DNA of 32,929 nucleotides from Lactobacillus sp. HBUAS51381 (GCF_012641095.1 NZ_JAAVSC010000029.1:1-32929); one strand, 5' to 3'. Shown: positions 16,233 to 23,850, numbered from the stretch's first letter. The notes: generated by a model not told the origin, from the letters alone. A program made the numbers and translations.

Positions 16233-17723
16233 CTACTCTTCAAACCAAAATTCAAATCCACTCGGCAAGGTGACGGCATAGTTTTCCCCCGCACATCGCA
16301 GCGTAATCTCCCCCGTTTTGAGGGCCGTAACGCGTTGTAGCGGCCGACCAAACAAGGCAAAACTCGTGAAATAATCGTAACCCGTCGCGCCATACAAGCG
16401 AACCAGCTCATCACGGGCTTGGATCGTCTTTAACGCCAGGCTATGATCAACCACGCCGTGATTGGCATCACGCATGACCAGCCGTTTGAATTCGGTTAAT
16501 CCCGCCTGATGATCTTCAGCGTCGGCTTCACCCGCGGCAACCGTGGGATTATCCGCAGCCGTCAGCTTCGTCTGCGCTTGGCTGACCGCCGTGTACACCA
16601 CGGGTCCCATGGTGCTAGCCGCCAACAAGTCGGCGGGATCCACACTCACCCGGTCCTGCGGTAAATGTTGCGGAATCGGCGCGGGGATCGTCACCGTTTG
16701 ATAGTGGGTCAACAAATGATCGATTTGCCCCGTTAAGGCCTTAATATCCACCGATTGGTTCTGAACGTGATCGTACTCCTGACTCAGCAACCGAATGGCA
16801 TTGAGAATGGTCTGAAATAACAGGAACACCGTATCTAAACTATTGTCGATGGCGCTCGAACTGGGATCAAAACTCGCGGCCAACCGGTTCAACTGGCGCT
16901 GCACGTACTCCCGTGACTTGTTAAACCGCAACAGCATTTTCGCGCGGTCGCCCACGGCATGGGCGGTATCCAGGTCATCATCGCCCTGTTGGCTGTGCGC
17001 CACCCGTTCACTAAAGGTAGCCGAGGTCGCTAGGGCCTGGAGTCGCGGACCCTGATCGAGTAATTGGCTAAACGCCGGAATCGCCTTGTCTTTCAGCATC
17101 CCCTGGAGACTCTCGGCGGCCGCCCCACCGTGGTTAAACGCCAAGTCGTTGGCCAACTCACTCAGGTCATCATCCAGCTTGTGCATACCCTTCATGACAT
17201 CATTGTAAGCGGACACCATGTTCTGAAAGTCATTGTACAGTTGCGTGTCCGTCGCCTTCAATTCCGGTACTGACAGCTTCTCAACCAGCTGGCAGAATTC
17301 GTTAATTCGCGTAATATTGGCGGTCACCGTGTTATCGGCGTCCACCACCTTCTGCATGGCCGACAGATATTCAATCCCACTACTCGTAATCTTATAAACG
17401 TAAGATTGCTGGGTGTGGTACCCGCCACTCTTCATTTGTACCCGAACCTTGCGTGGCGACACCTCGATTAGCTTTGCCTGATCGCCGAGAACCTCCAGAA
17501 TACGCTTCAACACGTCATCTTTAAGCGGCTTTTCATCCGTATCCAGATAGTCAGCGTTATAGCGTTTCGCCAAATACCCCAGCGTGATCGGCACCCCACC
17601 GGTCGCGCTGTCGTGGTACAAAATGGTCAGAATGTGCCAGCCCGCCAGCCGGTGATCGCGACTGAGTCCCAAGTTGCTGGCTAATAATAGGTTTTTAAGT
17701 GGTGCTTCCAGCGTGACCGCGAT
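16233..17723 (-). CDS. jetA: JetA-like (MukF-like kleisin) subunit, apparent AUC start
   Basis: A 496-residue protein and first gene of the operon. The N-terminal part (about 20-120) looks like a winged-helix domain (HRLAGWHILTILYHD, YVYKITSSGIEYLSAM), followed by helical regions, as in MukF/JetA kleisins that bridge the SMC heads. The start is unusual. AAAGGAGG lies 8 nt before an ATC at 17723, and the frame from there encodes a plausible amphipathic N-terminus (TLEAPLKNLLLASNL). The next conventional start is a TTG at 17672, 51 nt further and without a ribosome site. No ATG, GTG or TTG lies upstream in frame. If ATC is not used, the protein begins at 17672 with 479 residues. Confidence 0.75.
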   Translation of the reverse strand: MAVTLEAPLKNLLLASNLGLSRDHRLAGWHILTILYHDSATGGVPITLGYLAKRYNADYLDTDEKPLKDDVLKRILEVLGDQAKLIEVSPRKVRVQMKSGGYHTQQSYVYKITSSGIEYLSAMQKVVDADNTVTANITRINEFCQLVEKLSVPELKATDTQLYNDFQNMVSAYNDVMKGMHKLDDDLSELANDLAFNHGGAAAESLQGMLKDKAIPAFSQLLDQGPRLQALATSATFSERVAHSQQGDDDLDTAHAVGDRAKMLLRFNKSREYVQRQLNRLAASFDPSSSAIDNSLDTVFLLFQTILNAIRLLSQEYDHVQNQSVDIKALTGQIDHLLTHYQTVTIPAPIPQHLPQDRVSVDPADLLAASTMGPVVYTAVSQAQTKLTAADNPTVAAGEADAEDHQAGLTEFKRLVMRDANHGVVDHSLALKTIQARDELVRLYGATGYDYFTSFALFGRPLQRVTALKTGEITLRCAGENYAVTLPSGFEFWFEE

Positions 17724-17756
17724 GGTGGCCGCCTCCTTTAAAGATAGTCTGCTCTA

Positions 17757-17785
17757 AGTATACGGGACGGGGCAAACAGCGTCTA
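17757..17785 (-). promoter_or_regulatory. Promoter of the jet operon
   Basis: On the minus strand TAGACG and TATACT are spaced by 17 bp. The predicted transcript begins near 17750, about 27 nt before the ATC codon, and holds no ATG in the leader. Confidence 0.55.
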
Positions 17786-17842
17786 CTGAACAGGCGTTCA
17801 ACGATCAAAAGAATCTGAATTTCTTGCTAAAATTTCCCGCAC

Positions 17843-17871
17843 TTGCTATCGCCTACCAATCCTGTTATCCT
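17843..17871 (+). promoter_or_regulatory. Promoter of the small peptide gene
   Basis: TTGCTA and TATCCT are spaced by 17 bp. Transcription would start near 17878, leaving a leader of only about 19 nt that consists mainly of the ribosome site. Confidence 0.45.
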
Positions 17872-17896
17872 CAACGCAACCAAGGAGGCCTTCACC

Positions 17897-18055
17897 ATCA
17901 ATCAAAAAGTCATCAAACTCATCCTCGCGATCATCATTCTCGGCGCGACCGCCAGCATCTGCCTAAGCCACTGGGGGACCCGGGCAACTGCGGCAACGTT
18001 AGACCAGATTCCATCGGCCTTCATTGCCCCTGCAAAAACGAGCAGCGTCCTTTAA
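17897..18055 (+). CDS. Small membrane or secreted peptide, apparent AUC start
   Basis: A 52-residue product: a short basic start (NQKVIK), one hydrophobic segment (LILAIIILGATASICL) and a polar tail of about 30 residues with a possible signal-peptidase site (ATA-A). AAGGAGG lies 8 nt before an ATC codon, and there is no ATG, GTG or TTG anywhere in the frame from there to the stop, so ATC is the only candidate start. A promoter precedes it at the right distance and a terminator overlaps its stop. It diverges from jetA. The function is unknown; it could be a small membrane regulator, a secreted peptide or a decayed gene. Confidence 0.5.
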   Translation: MNQKVIKLILAIIILGATASICLSHWGTRATAATLDQIPSAFIAPAKTSSVL

Positions 18056-18077
18056 ATTCGGCCGCTACTCGTTTTTC
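18033..18077 (+). terminator. Terminator overlapping the end of the small peptide gene
   Basis: AAAAACGAG pairs with CTCGTTTTT, with AGCG/CGCT inside the stem after a single-base mismatch. The A and T runs could let it also serve the minus-strand pentapeptide gene. Confidence 0.7.
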
Positions 18078-18079
18078 AC

Positions 18080-18676
18080 TCAATCCTGAATATCCAGTCC
18101 CAGCGCCGCCGCAAAGGTCACGGCCTGCAGCGGATCAATCTTACAACCGCGAACCAGACCCGGCGTAAAGGCCAAGGCGTCAATATTGCTACTCCGCAAA
18201 TCCACTAGCTTCAATCGACTTTCCGTGAAGTCGGCGCGGGTCAGGTCGCAGCGGTTAAAGTTGAGAGACCGTTTAACCGTCATCATCTGAAAACTAGCCT
18301 CTAACAATCGGGTGTCGGTTAGCGTCACGCCAGTGAATACGGCTTCCGCAAAGTTCGCATAGTCCGCCCGCGAGTCGACGATGGTCGTATCCTTTAGCCG
18401 CGCACCGGTGAAGTCGCTCCCTAATAGCTGGCACCCCTTAAAGGCACACCGATACAGGTAACTTTGCCGGAACTGGCAATTAAGAAATTGACAGCCCTGG
18501 AAAGTACAGTCCATCCATTCGCTGGCCTTAAAATCCGTCTGTTGGAAGTGACATTTGTCGAAGCTGATCTCTTCCATGCGAATATCTTGATTAGAATAGG
18601 TTAAGTCACAATTGACGTAGTGATTTCCTGGCTCGAGGTCATCCAGGGCCACCGTTTTATCTGTTATCGTTGCCAT
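18080..18676 (-). CDS. Pentapeptide-repeat protein
   Basis: A 198-residue protein made largely of A(D/N)LXX-type repeats forming a right-handed beta-helix. Examples are DFKASEWMDCTFQGCQFLNC, then YRCAFKGCQLLGSDFTGARL, then CDLTRADFTESRLKLVDLRS. Family members such as Qnr and MfpA mimic DNA and bind gyrase, but many have no known role, so gyrase protection is only a possibility. The ATG at 18676 has GAGGAG 8 nt upstream; a GTG at 18685 is the alternative. It lies just upstream (transcriptionally) of the jet region but is separated from it by the divergent small peptide gene. Confidence 0.88.
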   Translation of the reverse strand: MATITDKTVALDDLEPGNHYVNCDLTYSNQDIRMEEISFDKCHFQQTDFKASEWMDCTFQGCQFLNCQFRQSYLYRCAFKGCQLLGSDFTGARLKDTTIVDSRADYANFAEAVFTGVTLTDTRLLEASFQMMTVKRSLNFNRCDLTRADFTESRLKLVDLRSSNIDALAFTPGLVRGCKIDPLQAVTFAAALGLDIQD

Positions 18677-18717
18677 GCTCGTCACTCCTCGTGTTTAATA
18701 ATCTCAGCATACCATAG

Positions 18718-18756
18718 AAAAAATCCTGCCGCGGCAATCTCACCGAGCAGGATTTT
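18718..18756 (-). terminator. Terminator of the EamA transporter gene
   Basis: AAAATCCTGC at 18720-18729 pairs with GCAGGATTTT at 18747-18756; on the minus strand the stem ends in a run of T. Confidence 0.8.
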
Positions 18757-18759
18757 GGT

Positions 18760-18775
18760 TGTTTCACATGAAACA
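18760..18775. promoter_or_regulatory. parS-like site 1
   Basis: TGTTTCACATGAAACA differs by one central base from the ParB/Spo0J parS form TGTTTCACGTGAAACA. It lies between the EamA stop codon and its terminator. Identical 16-mers occur at 25613 and 32819. Confidence 0.5.
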
Positions 18776-18776
18776 A

Positions 18777-19667
18777 TTACCGTAACTGATTCTGATGTCG
18801 CATGCCCCAAACGTTGGGCAAAATGACCGCGCCAATAATCACCAGCACCCCGACAATCTGAAGCCAATCCACGCGTTCACCCAAGACCAGAAAGGCAATC
18901 GTGATGGATGCCGGCAGTTCTAGTGAAGAGAGAATCGGCCCAATGCCGAGATCCAGATACTGCATGAAGATCGAGTAGGCCACCAGCGGAAACACCATGG
19001 AGAAAATGGCAATCCAAAACGCCCATTTGACGGTATCAAACGTCACCGGTGCCGAAATAATCTGCGGACCCCAGACGACCGAAATCAGCACAAAGGCGCC
19101 GACACACAACAGCCACGTCTTACTCATGGGGTCTAGATTGTTCCCCAACATCGCGGTAAACTGAATCGTGCAAGCGTACGCGCAAGCCGCCAAGAAGGCC
19201 AGAAACAAGCCCCATACCGACAACGGTTGCGTGATTGGAAAGAGCCCCGCCGCCAGCACCGTGCCAATCAGGACCAGCACGATACTGATGACCTGTAGAC
19301 GAGACGGTCGGCGTTTGTGAATGATGCTCCCGAGCAGGACCGACAGCCAAACCGCCTGCATCAACATGACCGCGGCGGCCGCAACCGGAATTAATTTCAA
19401 CGATTGAATGTAGAAGGTGTTGGTAAATCCAGACGCCGTCCCCGCGGCCATCACCGCCAGAATCTGCTTCCAATTCGTATGCTGATACCGCAACCAACGT
19501 CGCCGCGCAATATGAATCACGCCAAGAATCACCACGGCGCTCAGAAACGACCAGAATAACAGTGGCCCATTGACCACACCCTCACTCCGGGCAATCTTCA
19601 TCAGTGTGGCCGGCACGCCAAAACTAATCGCGCCTAGGGCCACAAAGAATGGTGCTAACTTTCGCAA
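18777..19667 (-). CDS. EamA/DMT-family transporter
   Basis: A 296-residue membrane protein with ten predicted helices in two EamA halves, typical of drug/metabolite transporters such as RhaT/YdcZ-like exporters. It probably exports a small metabolite; the substrate is unknown. The second half holds the usual signature region near SSLELPASITIAFLVLGERV. The start is a TTG at 19667 with GGAGTGG 6 nt upstream. It is a single-gene unit with its own terminator. Confidence 0.9.
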   Translation of the reverse strand: MRKLAPFFVALGAISFGVPATLMKIARSEGVVNGPLLFWSFLSAVVILGVIHIARRRWLRYQHTNWKQILAVMAAGTASGFTNTFYIQSLKLIPVAAAAVMLMQAVWLSVLLGSIIHKRRPSRLQVISIVLVLIGTVLAAGLFPITQPLSVWGLFLAFLAACAYACTIQFTAMLGNNLDPMSKTWLLCVGAFVLISVVWGPQIISAPVTFDTVKWAFWIAIFSMVFPLVAYSIFMQYLDLGIGPILSSLELPASITIAFLVLGERVDWLQIVGVLVIIGAVILPNVWGMRHQNQLR

Positions 19668-19852
19668 AAAAATCCACTCCGTTCACTAAATTTCTCCCTT
19701 CTATTATACGCCTCCGATTAAAGAGATGCCTGCGCCCAATTGATCTGAATAACCGTTGCTCTAACATTTCTCAGTCGCCGCGGCGATACCCAATATCGCG
19801 TTTACATATCTTGAAATAGTTTAACTGTCTTTAAGAAAGTGAGGTGTCTCCC

Positions 19853-21043
19853 GTGACCTTAACCACCCATTATCTCGCTGCCATCAATGCCCCGGTCGTT
19901 GTCTTCAAGACCTTCCAGCATCATCCCGAAGTCATCTTTAAACAGGGAAAGTTGCTGACGGCGGCCTATACGGCAATTTTTCAGGAGATTCCTAACCGTG
20001 AGGCGGCCATCACCGTCTTTCGTCACAGTCAAAATCTCTTCTCCATTTGTCTTATTCAAGCCGATCGCACCTACATTCTGGGGCCGGTTCTCTTGACCGA
20101 TGTGACCAGCCGGCAACCCAGCAGTACGGACGCCCGCACGATCTATCTTCCTCAGGTGTTGAGTACCTACTCGATTCCACGGCAACAGTGCATCACCCAG
20201 GTTTTGGTGTTGGCCGAGCTCATTCAGTTGCCGCTTGACGTGGCCGATATCACGGCGGCCTTTGATCAAGCCATCCCCTCCGATCAGTTCAACGATAAAC
20301 TCATCCTGGTGAACTTTGAGGATGAGGGCGCCCACGTCAGCTACGCCTACGAGAAAGCGTTGAAGACGGCCGTAGAACTGGGAAAACCGTCGATGGTCCA
20401 CGATGCCTTTATCGGACTGGTGAACTCCGGCCGGATTGGGATTCTCGCGGACGGCAGTAATTTGCGTAACATCAAGAACTGGGGGATTATCAGTACCTCG
20501 GTGACCCTCCGTGCGGCCATTCACGCCGGGATGGACTTCGACCAAGCCTACTCCCTCAATGACCACTACGTCCGCACGCTGGAAACGCTGACCACCTACG
20601 ATGACGTCATGAATGGCATTGAGACCATGATCAAGGACATGGCGCAACGGGTCCACCAGCTCAAGGCCGTGCACCTCTCAGCCCCGGTACGACGCGCTTA
20701 CCAGATCATCATGAACAGTCCCGAGGCCAACGTCACGATTAGCCAGCTCGCCAATCAGCTCGGCCTGTCGCCGCACTACCTGTCCACGCTCTTTCACACC
20801 GAGATTGGCGTCACCATCTCTCGGTTCAAGATTCTCGTCAAGATCAACCGCGTGATCGAAATCCTCCAGACGACAACCCTTCCCCTCTCGGAAATTGCGG
20901 CCATTCTCAACTTTGCCGATCAGGCCCATCTCACCCGCGAGTTCAAACGATTCGTGGGGTGCCCGCCCAACAAGGCGCGGAACAATCCACATCTGACGGA
21001 TGGTTGGCACCTCTATAACTTCACCAACATCAACGTTGGCTGA
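19853..21043 (+). CDS. AraC-family transcriptional regulator (YSIRK-regulator-like)
   Basis: A 396-residue regulator. The C-terminal ~100 residues hold the two AraC HTH motifs (ISQLANQLGLSPHYLSTLFH and LSEIAAILNFADQAHLTREF). The long N-terminal part has no cupin signature and resembles the AraC proteins that accompany YSIRK-type surface proteins in lactobacilli and streptococci; this is an inference from length and style. The GTG at 19853 is preferred (GAGG 8 nt upstream); a GTG at 19844 overlaps that site. No surface-protein gene lies next to it; the neighbours are a transporter and a ribokinase. Confidence 0.85.
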   Translation: MTLTTHYLAAINAPVVVFKTFQHHPEVIFKQGKLLTAAYTAIFQEIPNREAAITVFRHSQNLFSICLIQADRTYILGPVLLTDVTSRQPSSTDARTIYLPQVLSTYSIPRQQCITQVLVLAELIQLPLDVADITAAFDQAIPSDQFNDKLILVNFEDEGAHVSYAYEKALKTAVELGKPSMVHDAFIGLVNSGRIGILADGSNLRNIKNWGIISTSVTLRAAIHAGMDFDQAYSLNDHYVRTLETLTTYDDVMNGIETMIKDMAQRVHQLKAVHLSAPVRRAYQIIMNSPEANVTISQLANQLGLSPHYLSTLFHTEIGVTISRFKILVKINRVIEILQTTTLPLSEIAAILNFADQAHLTREFKRFVGCPPNKARNNPHLTDGWHLYNFTNINVG

Positions 21044-21090
21044 TTACTAATAACTGCCATCTTTAATAATTGTTTGAAGACGCACAATGC

Positions 21091-21124
21091 AAAAAAGAGT
21101 CTGGCGCAAACGGCCAAACTCTTC
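21091..21124 (-). terminator. Terminator of the ribokinase gene
   Basis: On the minus strand GAGTTTGGC pairs with GCCAGACTC around a 7-nt loop and is followed by six T. Confidence 0.75.
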
Positions 21125-21160
21125 GTGACTATAAACTTAAAGGATTCCCATTATTATTAA

Positions 21161-22084
21161 TTAGCTAGGTTGATACAGCTTCGCGATTTCTGTAGCTGTC
21201 GGGTAGGACTTCTGGGTTCCCCGCCGCGTGACCGTAATCGCCGCGTATTCATTGGCATGGCGTAACGCCTGAGGAATCGTGTCTCCCTGCGCGAAATAGT
21301 GGGCAAACGACCCGATGAAGGCGTCCCCGGCCCCCGTGGTATCGACCGCATCAACCTTGACGGCATCGATCAACTGACTGGTGGTCGCGCTGACCCACAG
21401 CACACCGCGTGACCCGATCGTAACCAGCACGTTTTTAACCCCCATATCGACCAACCGTTGAGCCGCTCGGGAGATTTCATCCATCGATTCCGTTGGCAAC
21501 CCCGTCAAGGTCGCCAGCTCCGTTTCATTCGGTGAGAAGAAGTCCACGCGCCGAACGTGTTCCATGTCCAAATGACGGTTAGCCGGGGCCGGATTTAACA
21601 GGATTGGCACTCCGTATTGGTTAGCCAAATCAATCGCATGGTAATTCGTCTCGAGCGGGATTTCCTGTTGGAGAACAATTAACTTGGTGTTTTGAATAAG
21701 ATCGAGATGCGCATCCAAAACGGCCGGGGTCAGTTCATTGTTAGCGCCTTTGATAATGAGAATGCGGTTATCCGCCGTTGGGTCCACGAAGATTGGCGCC
21801 GCACCACTACTCTTGTGGCCCACGCCAACCCCCGTCACGTCAATATTGGCGGCCTTAAAATTGGCTAACTGTTGCTGCCCAAAGTTGTCATCGCCGACCA
21901 TCGACAGCAGGCTAACGCGAGACCCCAAGTGTGCGGCGGCCACGGCTTGGTTAGCCCCTTTGCCACCGAAACCCATCGAGAAGTCTTCGGCCTCCACGGT
22001 TTCACCCGCCACGGGCATGCGATTGATATAGGTTACGAGATCAATCATGTTTGATCCGATTACTAACACGTCACTTTTTTTCAT
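21161..22084 (-). CDS. rbsK: Ribokinase
   Basis: A 307-residue PfkB-family kinase that phosphorylates ribose to ribose 5-phosphate with ATP in the cytoplasm. The sugar-binding GGKGANQAVAAAHLG is at about 40-54, and the ATP/anion-hole motif DTTGAGDAF at about 248-256 holds the catalytic Asp254. Length and both signatures match RbsK better than fructokinase. The ATG at 22084 follows GAGGTG. A perfect cre overlaps the likely -35, so CcpA control is expected. No rbsD or rbsU is adjacent. Confidence 0.92.
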   Translation of the reverse strand: MKKSDVLVIGSNMIDLVTYINRMPVAGETVEAEDFSMGFGGKGANQAVAAAHLGSRVSLLSMVGDDNFGQQQLANFKAANIDVTGVGVGHKSSGAAPIFVDPTADNRILIIKGANNELTPAVLDAHLDLIQNTKLIVLQQEIPLETNYHAIDLANQYGVPILLNPAPANRHLDMEHVRRVDFFSPNETELATLTGLPTESMDEISRAAQRLVDMGVKNVLVTIGSRGVLWVSATTSQLIDAVKVDAVDTTGAGDAFIGSFAHYFAQGDTIPQALRHANEYAAITVTRRGTQKSYPTATEIAKLYQPS

Positions 22085-22130
22085 ACCTGGACACCTCTTT
22101 ACTTTCTAAATTAACACAGTTGCCCGTTGA

Positions 22131-22144
22131 TGTAAACGCTTACA
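22131..22144. promoter_or_regulatory. Perfect cre (CcpA site) upstream of rbsK
   Basis: TGTAAACGCTTACA is a perfect 14-bp palindrome matching the cre consensus. It overlaps a likely minus-strand -35 (TTTACA, 17 bp, TAATTT), so binding would repress rbsK. A LacI-family ribose repressor could use the same site. Confidence 0.75.
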
Positions 22145-22258
22145 AATAGATTCACAAGGACGTAAAGGTGCTGAATAACCACACCAATTGACTATTTTTA
22201 TTGCTCCGGCCTTGTCCACAATCGACCAGCCAAAATCTAACGCCGGTCAGTGAGAAGA

Positions 22259-22287
22259 TTGACTAACTTTTCAATCATCAGTATGAT
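22259..22287 (+). promoter_or_regulatory. Promoter of the MFS gene with overlapping operator
   Basis: TTGACT and TATGAT are spaced by 17 bp. CAATCAT at 22272-22278 and ATGATTG at 22283-22289 form a perfect inverted repeat over the -10, with further partial symmetry (AACTT / AAGTT) outside it. Confidence 0.7.
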
Positions 22288-22335
22288 TGGATAAGTTGTG
22301 CAATTTTATATTTCTACAGAAGAGAAGGCCATTCA

Positions 22336-23715
22336 ATGTCTAAGCAAATGAAACAATCGTTATTCATCATGGTATTTGGCACCTTCTTCGGCATTCTGTG
22401 CTCGACGCTAATGAACGTGGCCTTGCCGACGTTTATGACCGTCTTTCACGTCAATTCATCGACCGTTCAATGGATTAGCAATGGCTACATGCTGGTCAGC
22501 GCGATGATGATTCCAGTGAGTGCCTACCTGATTAAGAAATTCACGTTTCGGCGGCTATTTATTCTATTTTCAGTGATCTTTCTGTTGGGAACCTTACTGG
22601 GTAGTGTGGCGCAGAGCTTCTGGGTGCTGATCCTTGGCCGCATGATTCAGGCCACTGGGTCGGGCGTCATGATGCCGCTGGTCAACATTCTGGCCATCCG
22701 GTACGCCGCACCCACCAAGAAGGGGGCCGTGATGGGCATCGTCGGGCTCGCCTTTAACTTCTCGCCGATTATTGGGCCCACGCTCTCCGGGGTTATTTTG
22801 ACCTACTTCTCCTGGCGTTACCTCTTTATTCTAGTGCTGCCCTTTATCCTGCTGGACCTCATCCTGGCCTACATCTTACTTCCGAGTGTGCCGACCCAGG
22901 AATCACCGACGCTGGACCGGCTGGGCCTCTTCCTCGTCAGCTTCGGTGCGTTGGGTCTGTTGTGGAGCTTCTCAAATGTGGGCCAGTATGCGCTGACGTC
23001 TCCGTTGGTCACCGTGCCATTTATCCTGGGGCTGATTCTGACAACTCTCTTCATTCGGCAACAATTACATAGTCAGAATCCCCTGATCAATCCGAAAATC
23101 TTTAAGAGCCGACAGTTCACCACCGCGACCACGCTGAACGCGCTGATCGTTGCCACGATGTATGGGAATACCATCCTGTTGCCGCTACTCATCCAGTCCA
23201 TCATGCACCAGAGCCCCATTATTTCTGGGATCGCCCTGCTTCCTGGCGCGTGCTTAACCGGGGTCATGTCCCCGATTAGTGGCCGGCTATACGACCGCTA
23301 TCCGGTACGGGTGATCGTGACCACGGGACTGTTAATTGACTGCTTCGGAACCTTCATGCAGGCCTTCATCGACGTCAACGCCTCGGTCGTCATGTTGACG
23401 GTTGGCCAGACCATCCGCCAACTCGGTCTCGTTTTAATCCTGATTCCGATTCAAACCCACGCGCTAACGCATTTGCCCAACCGGTTGGTCGCCGATGGGG
23501 TGGCCACGTTCAACACGTTACGCCAGATTTCCGGGTCATTTGGGACCGCGATCATCATCGCCACGATTAACCTGGCGACGAAGTTTTTCACGGCACGACC
23601 AAACGCTCCCCAGATAGGTATTCAGGCGGGCTTCACGATGTGCCTGATCTTCCTCATCATCGCGCTAGGCGTCTCCGTTAAATTAATGACGGTCCGCGGG
23701 GCCCAAGAAGGTTGA
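22336..23715 (+). CDS. MFS multidrug exporter, DHA2 (EmrB/QacA) family
   Basis: A 459-residue membrane protein with about 14 predicted helices, a proton-driven exporter. Typical DHA2 features are the N-terminal LMNVALPTFMTVF, the GRMIQATGSGVMMPL motif in helix 4 and the motif C region GLAFNFSPIIGPTLSGVI in helix 5. The ATG at 22336 has AGAAGG upstream. The strong promoter overlapped by a palindrome points to drug-inducible repression. The regulator is not adjacent in an obvious way: neighbours are an AraC two genes upstream and a MerR downstream. Confidence 0.9.
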   Translation: MSKQMKQSLFIMVFGTFFGILCSTLMNVALPTFMTVFHVNSSTVQWISNGYMLVSAMMIPVSAYLIKKFTFRRLFILFSVIFLLGTLLGSVAQSFWVLILGRMIQATGSGVMMPLVNILAIRYAAPTKKGAVMGIVGLAFNFSPIIGPTLSGVILTYFSWRYLFILVLPFILLDLILAYILLPSVPTQESPTLDRLGLFLVSFGALGLLWSFSNVGQYALTSPLVTVPFILGLILTTLFIRQQLHSQNPLINPKIFKSRQFTTATTLNALIVATMYGNTILLPLLIQSIMHQSPIISGIALLPGACLTGVMSPISGRLYDRYPVRVIVTTGLLIDCFGTFMQAFIDVNASVVMLTVGQTIRQLGLVLILIPIQTHALTHLPNRLVADGVATFNTLRQISGSFGTAIIIATINLATKFFTARPNAPQIGIQAGFTMCLIFLIIALGVSVKLMTVRGAQEG

Positions 23716-23740
23716 CTTCCCCAGGCACCCGTGCGATACT
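23712..23740 (+). promoter_or_regulatory. Promoter at the end of the MFS gene, drives RNA candidate
   Basis: TTGACT and GATACT are spaced by exactly 17 bp and begin at the MFS stop codon. There is no downstream protein gene on this strand before 24586, so the likely product is a short RNA. GGCACC at 23724-23729 and GGTGCC at 23748-23753 flank the -10 symmetrically. Confidence 0.55.
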
Positions 23741-23746
23741 AGCTCA

Positions 23747-23850
23747 TGGTGCCAAACCAAGGTGAGAGAAAGCGATCGGTGCGCAAGCATTCCGAAGGTC
23801 GCCGCACCTGACCACAGCAGTCCCGAGTAGAACGCGGGGCTGCTTTTTTT
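23747..23850 (+). ncRNA. Candidate structured small RNA with intrinsic terminator
   Basis: About 104 nt between a near-consensus promoter and a terminator, with no open frame of note. It can fold as follows. AGGTG (23760-23764) pairs with CACCT (23805-23809). GCGA (23772-23775) pairs with TCGC (23799-23802). TCGG (23776-23779) pairs with CCGA (23792-23795). TGC/GCA closes a GCAA tetraloop. A purine-rich internal strand AGAGAAA faces CG. The terminator follows at once. It could be an independent sRNA or the processed 3' end of the MFS mRNA. I do not recognise the family. Confidence 0.45.
23816..23850 (+). terminator. Intrinsic terminator of the RNA candidate / MFS transcript
   Basis: AGCAGTCCCG at 23816-23825 pairs with CGGGGCTGCT at 23835-23844 (one G-U pair), followed by seven T. 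Confidence 0.9.

Noticed and set aside
19782-19799. GCGATA / TATCGC inverted repeat upstream of the AraC gene
   Set aside because: Six-base arms without a clear promoter beside them; could be chance.
19859-20674. Long open frame (271 codons) on the minus strand inside the AraC gene
   Set aside because: It is fully antisense to a clear AraC-family gene, has no ribosome site and its protein has no recognisable features; it arises from codon bias.
23816-23850. Possible T-box antiterminator (AGTAGAACGCGG resembles the T-box motif)
   Set aside because: The match is partial, it sits in the terminator loop and 3' arm rather than before the stem, and no aminoacyl-tRNA or amino acid gene follows on that strand.
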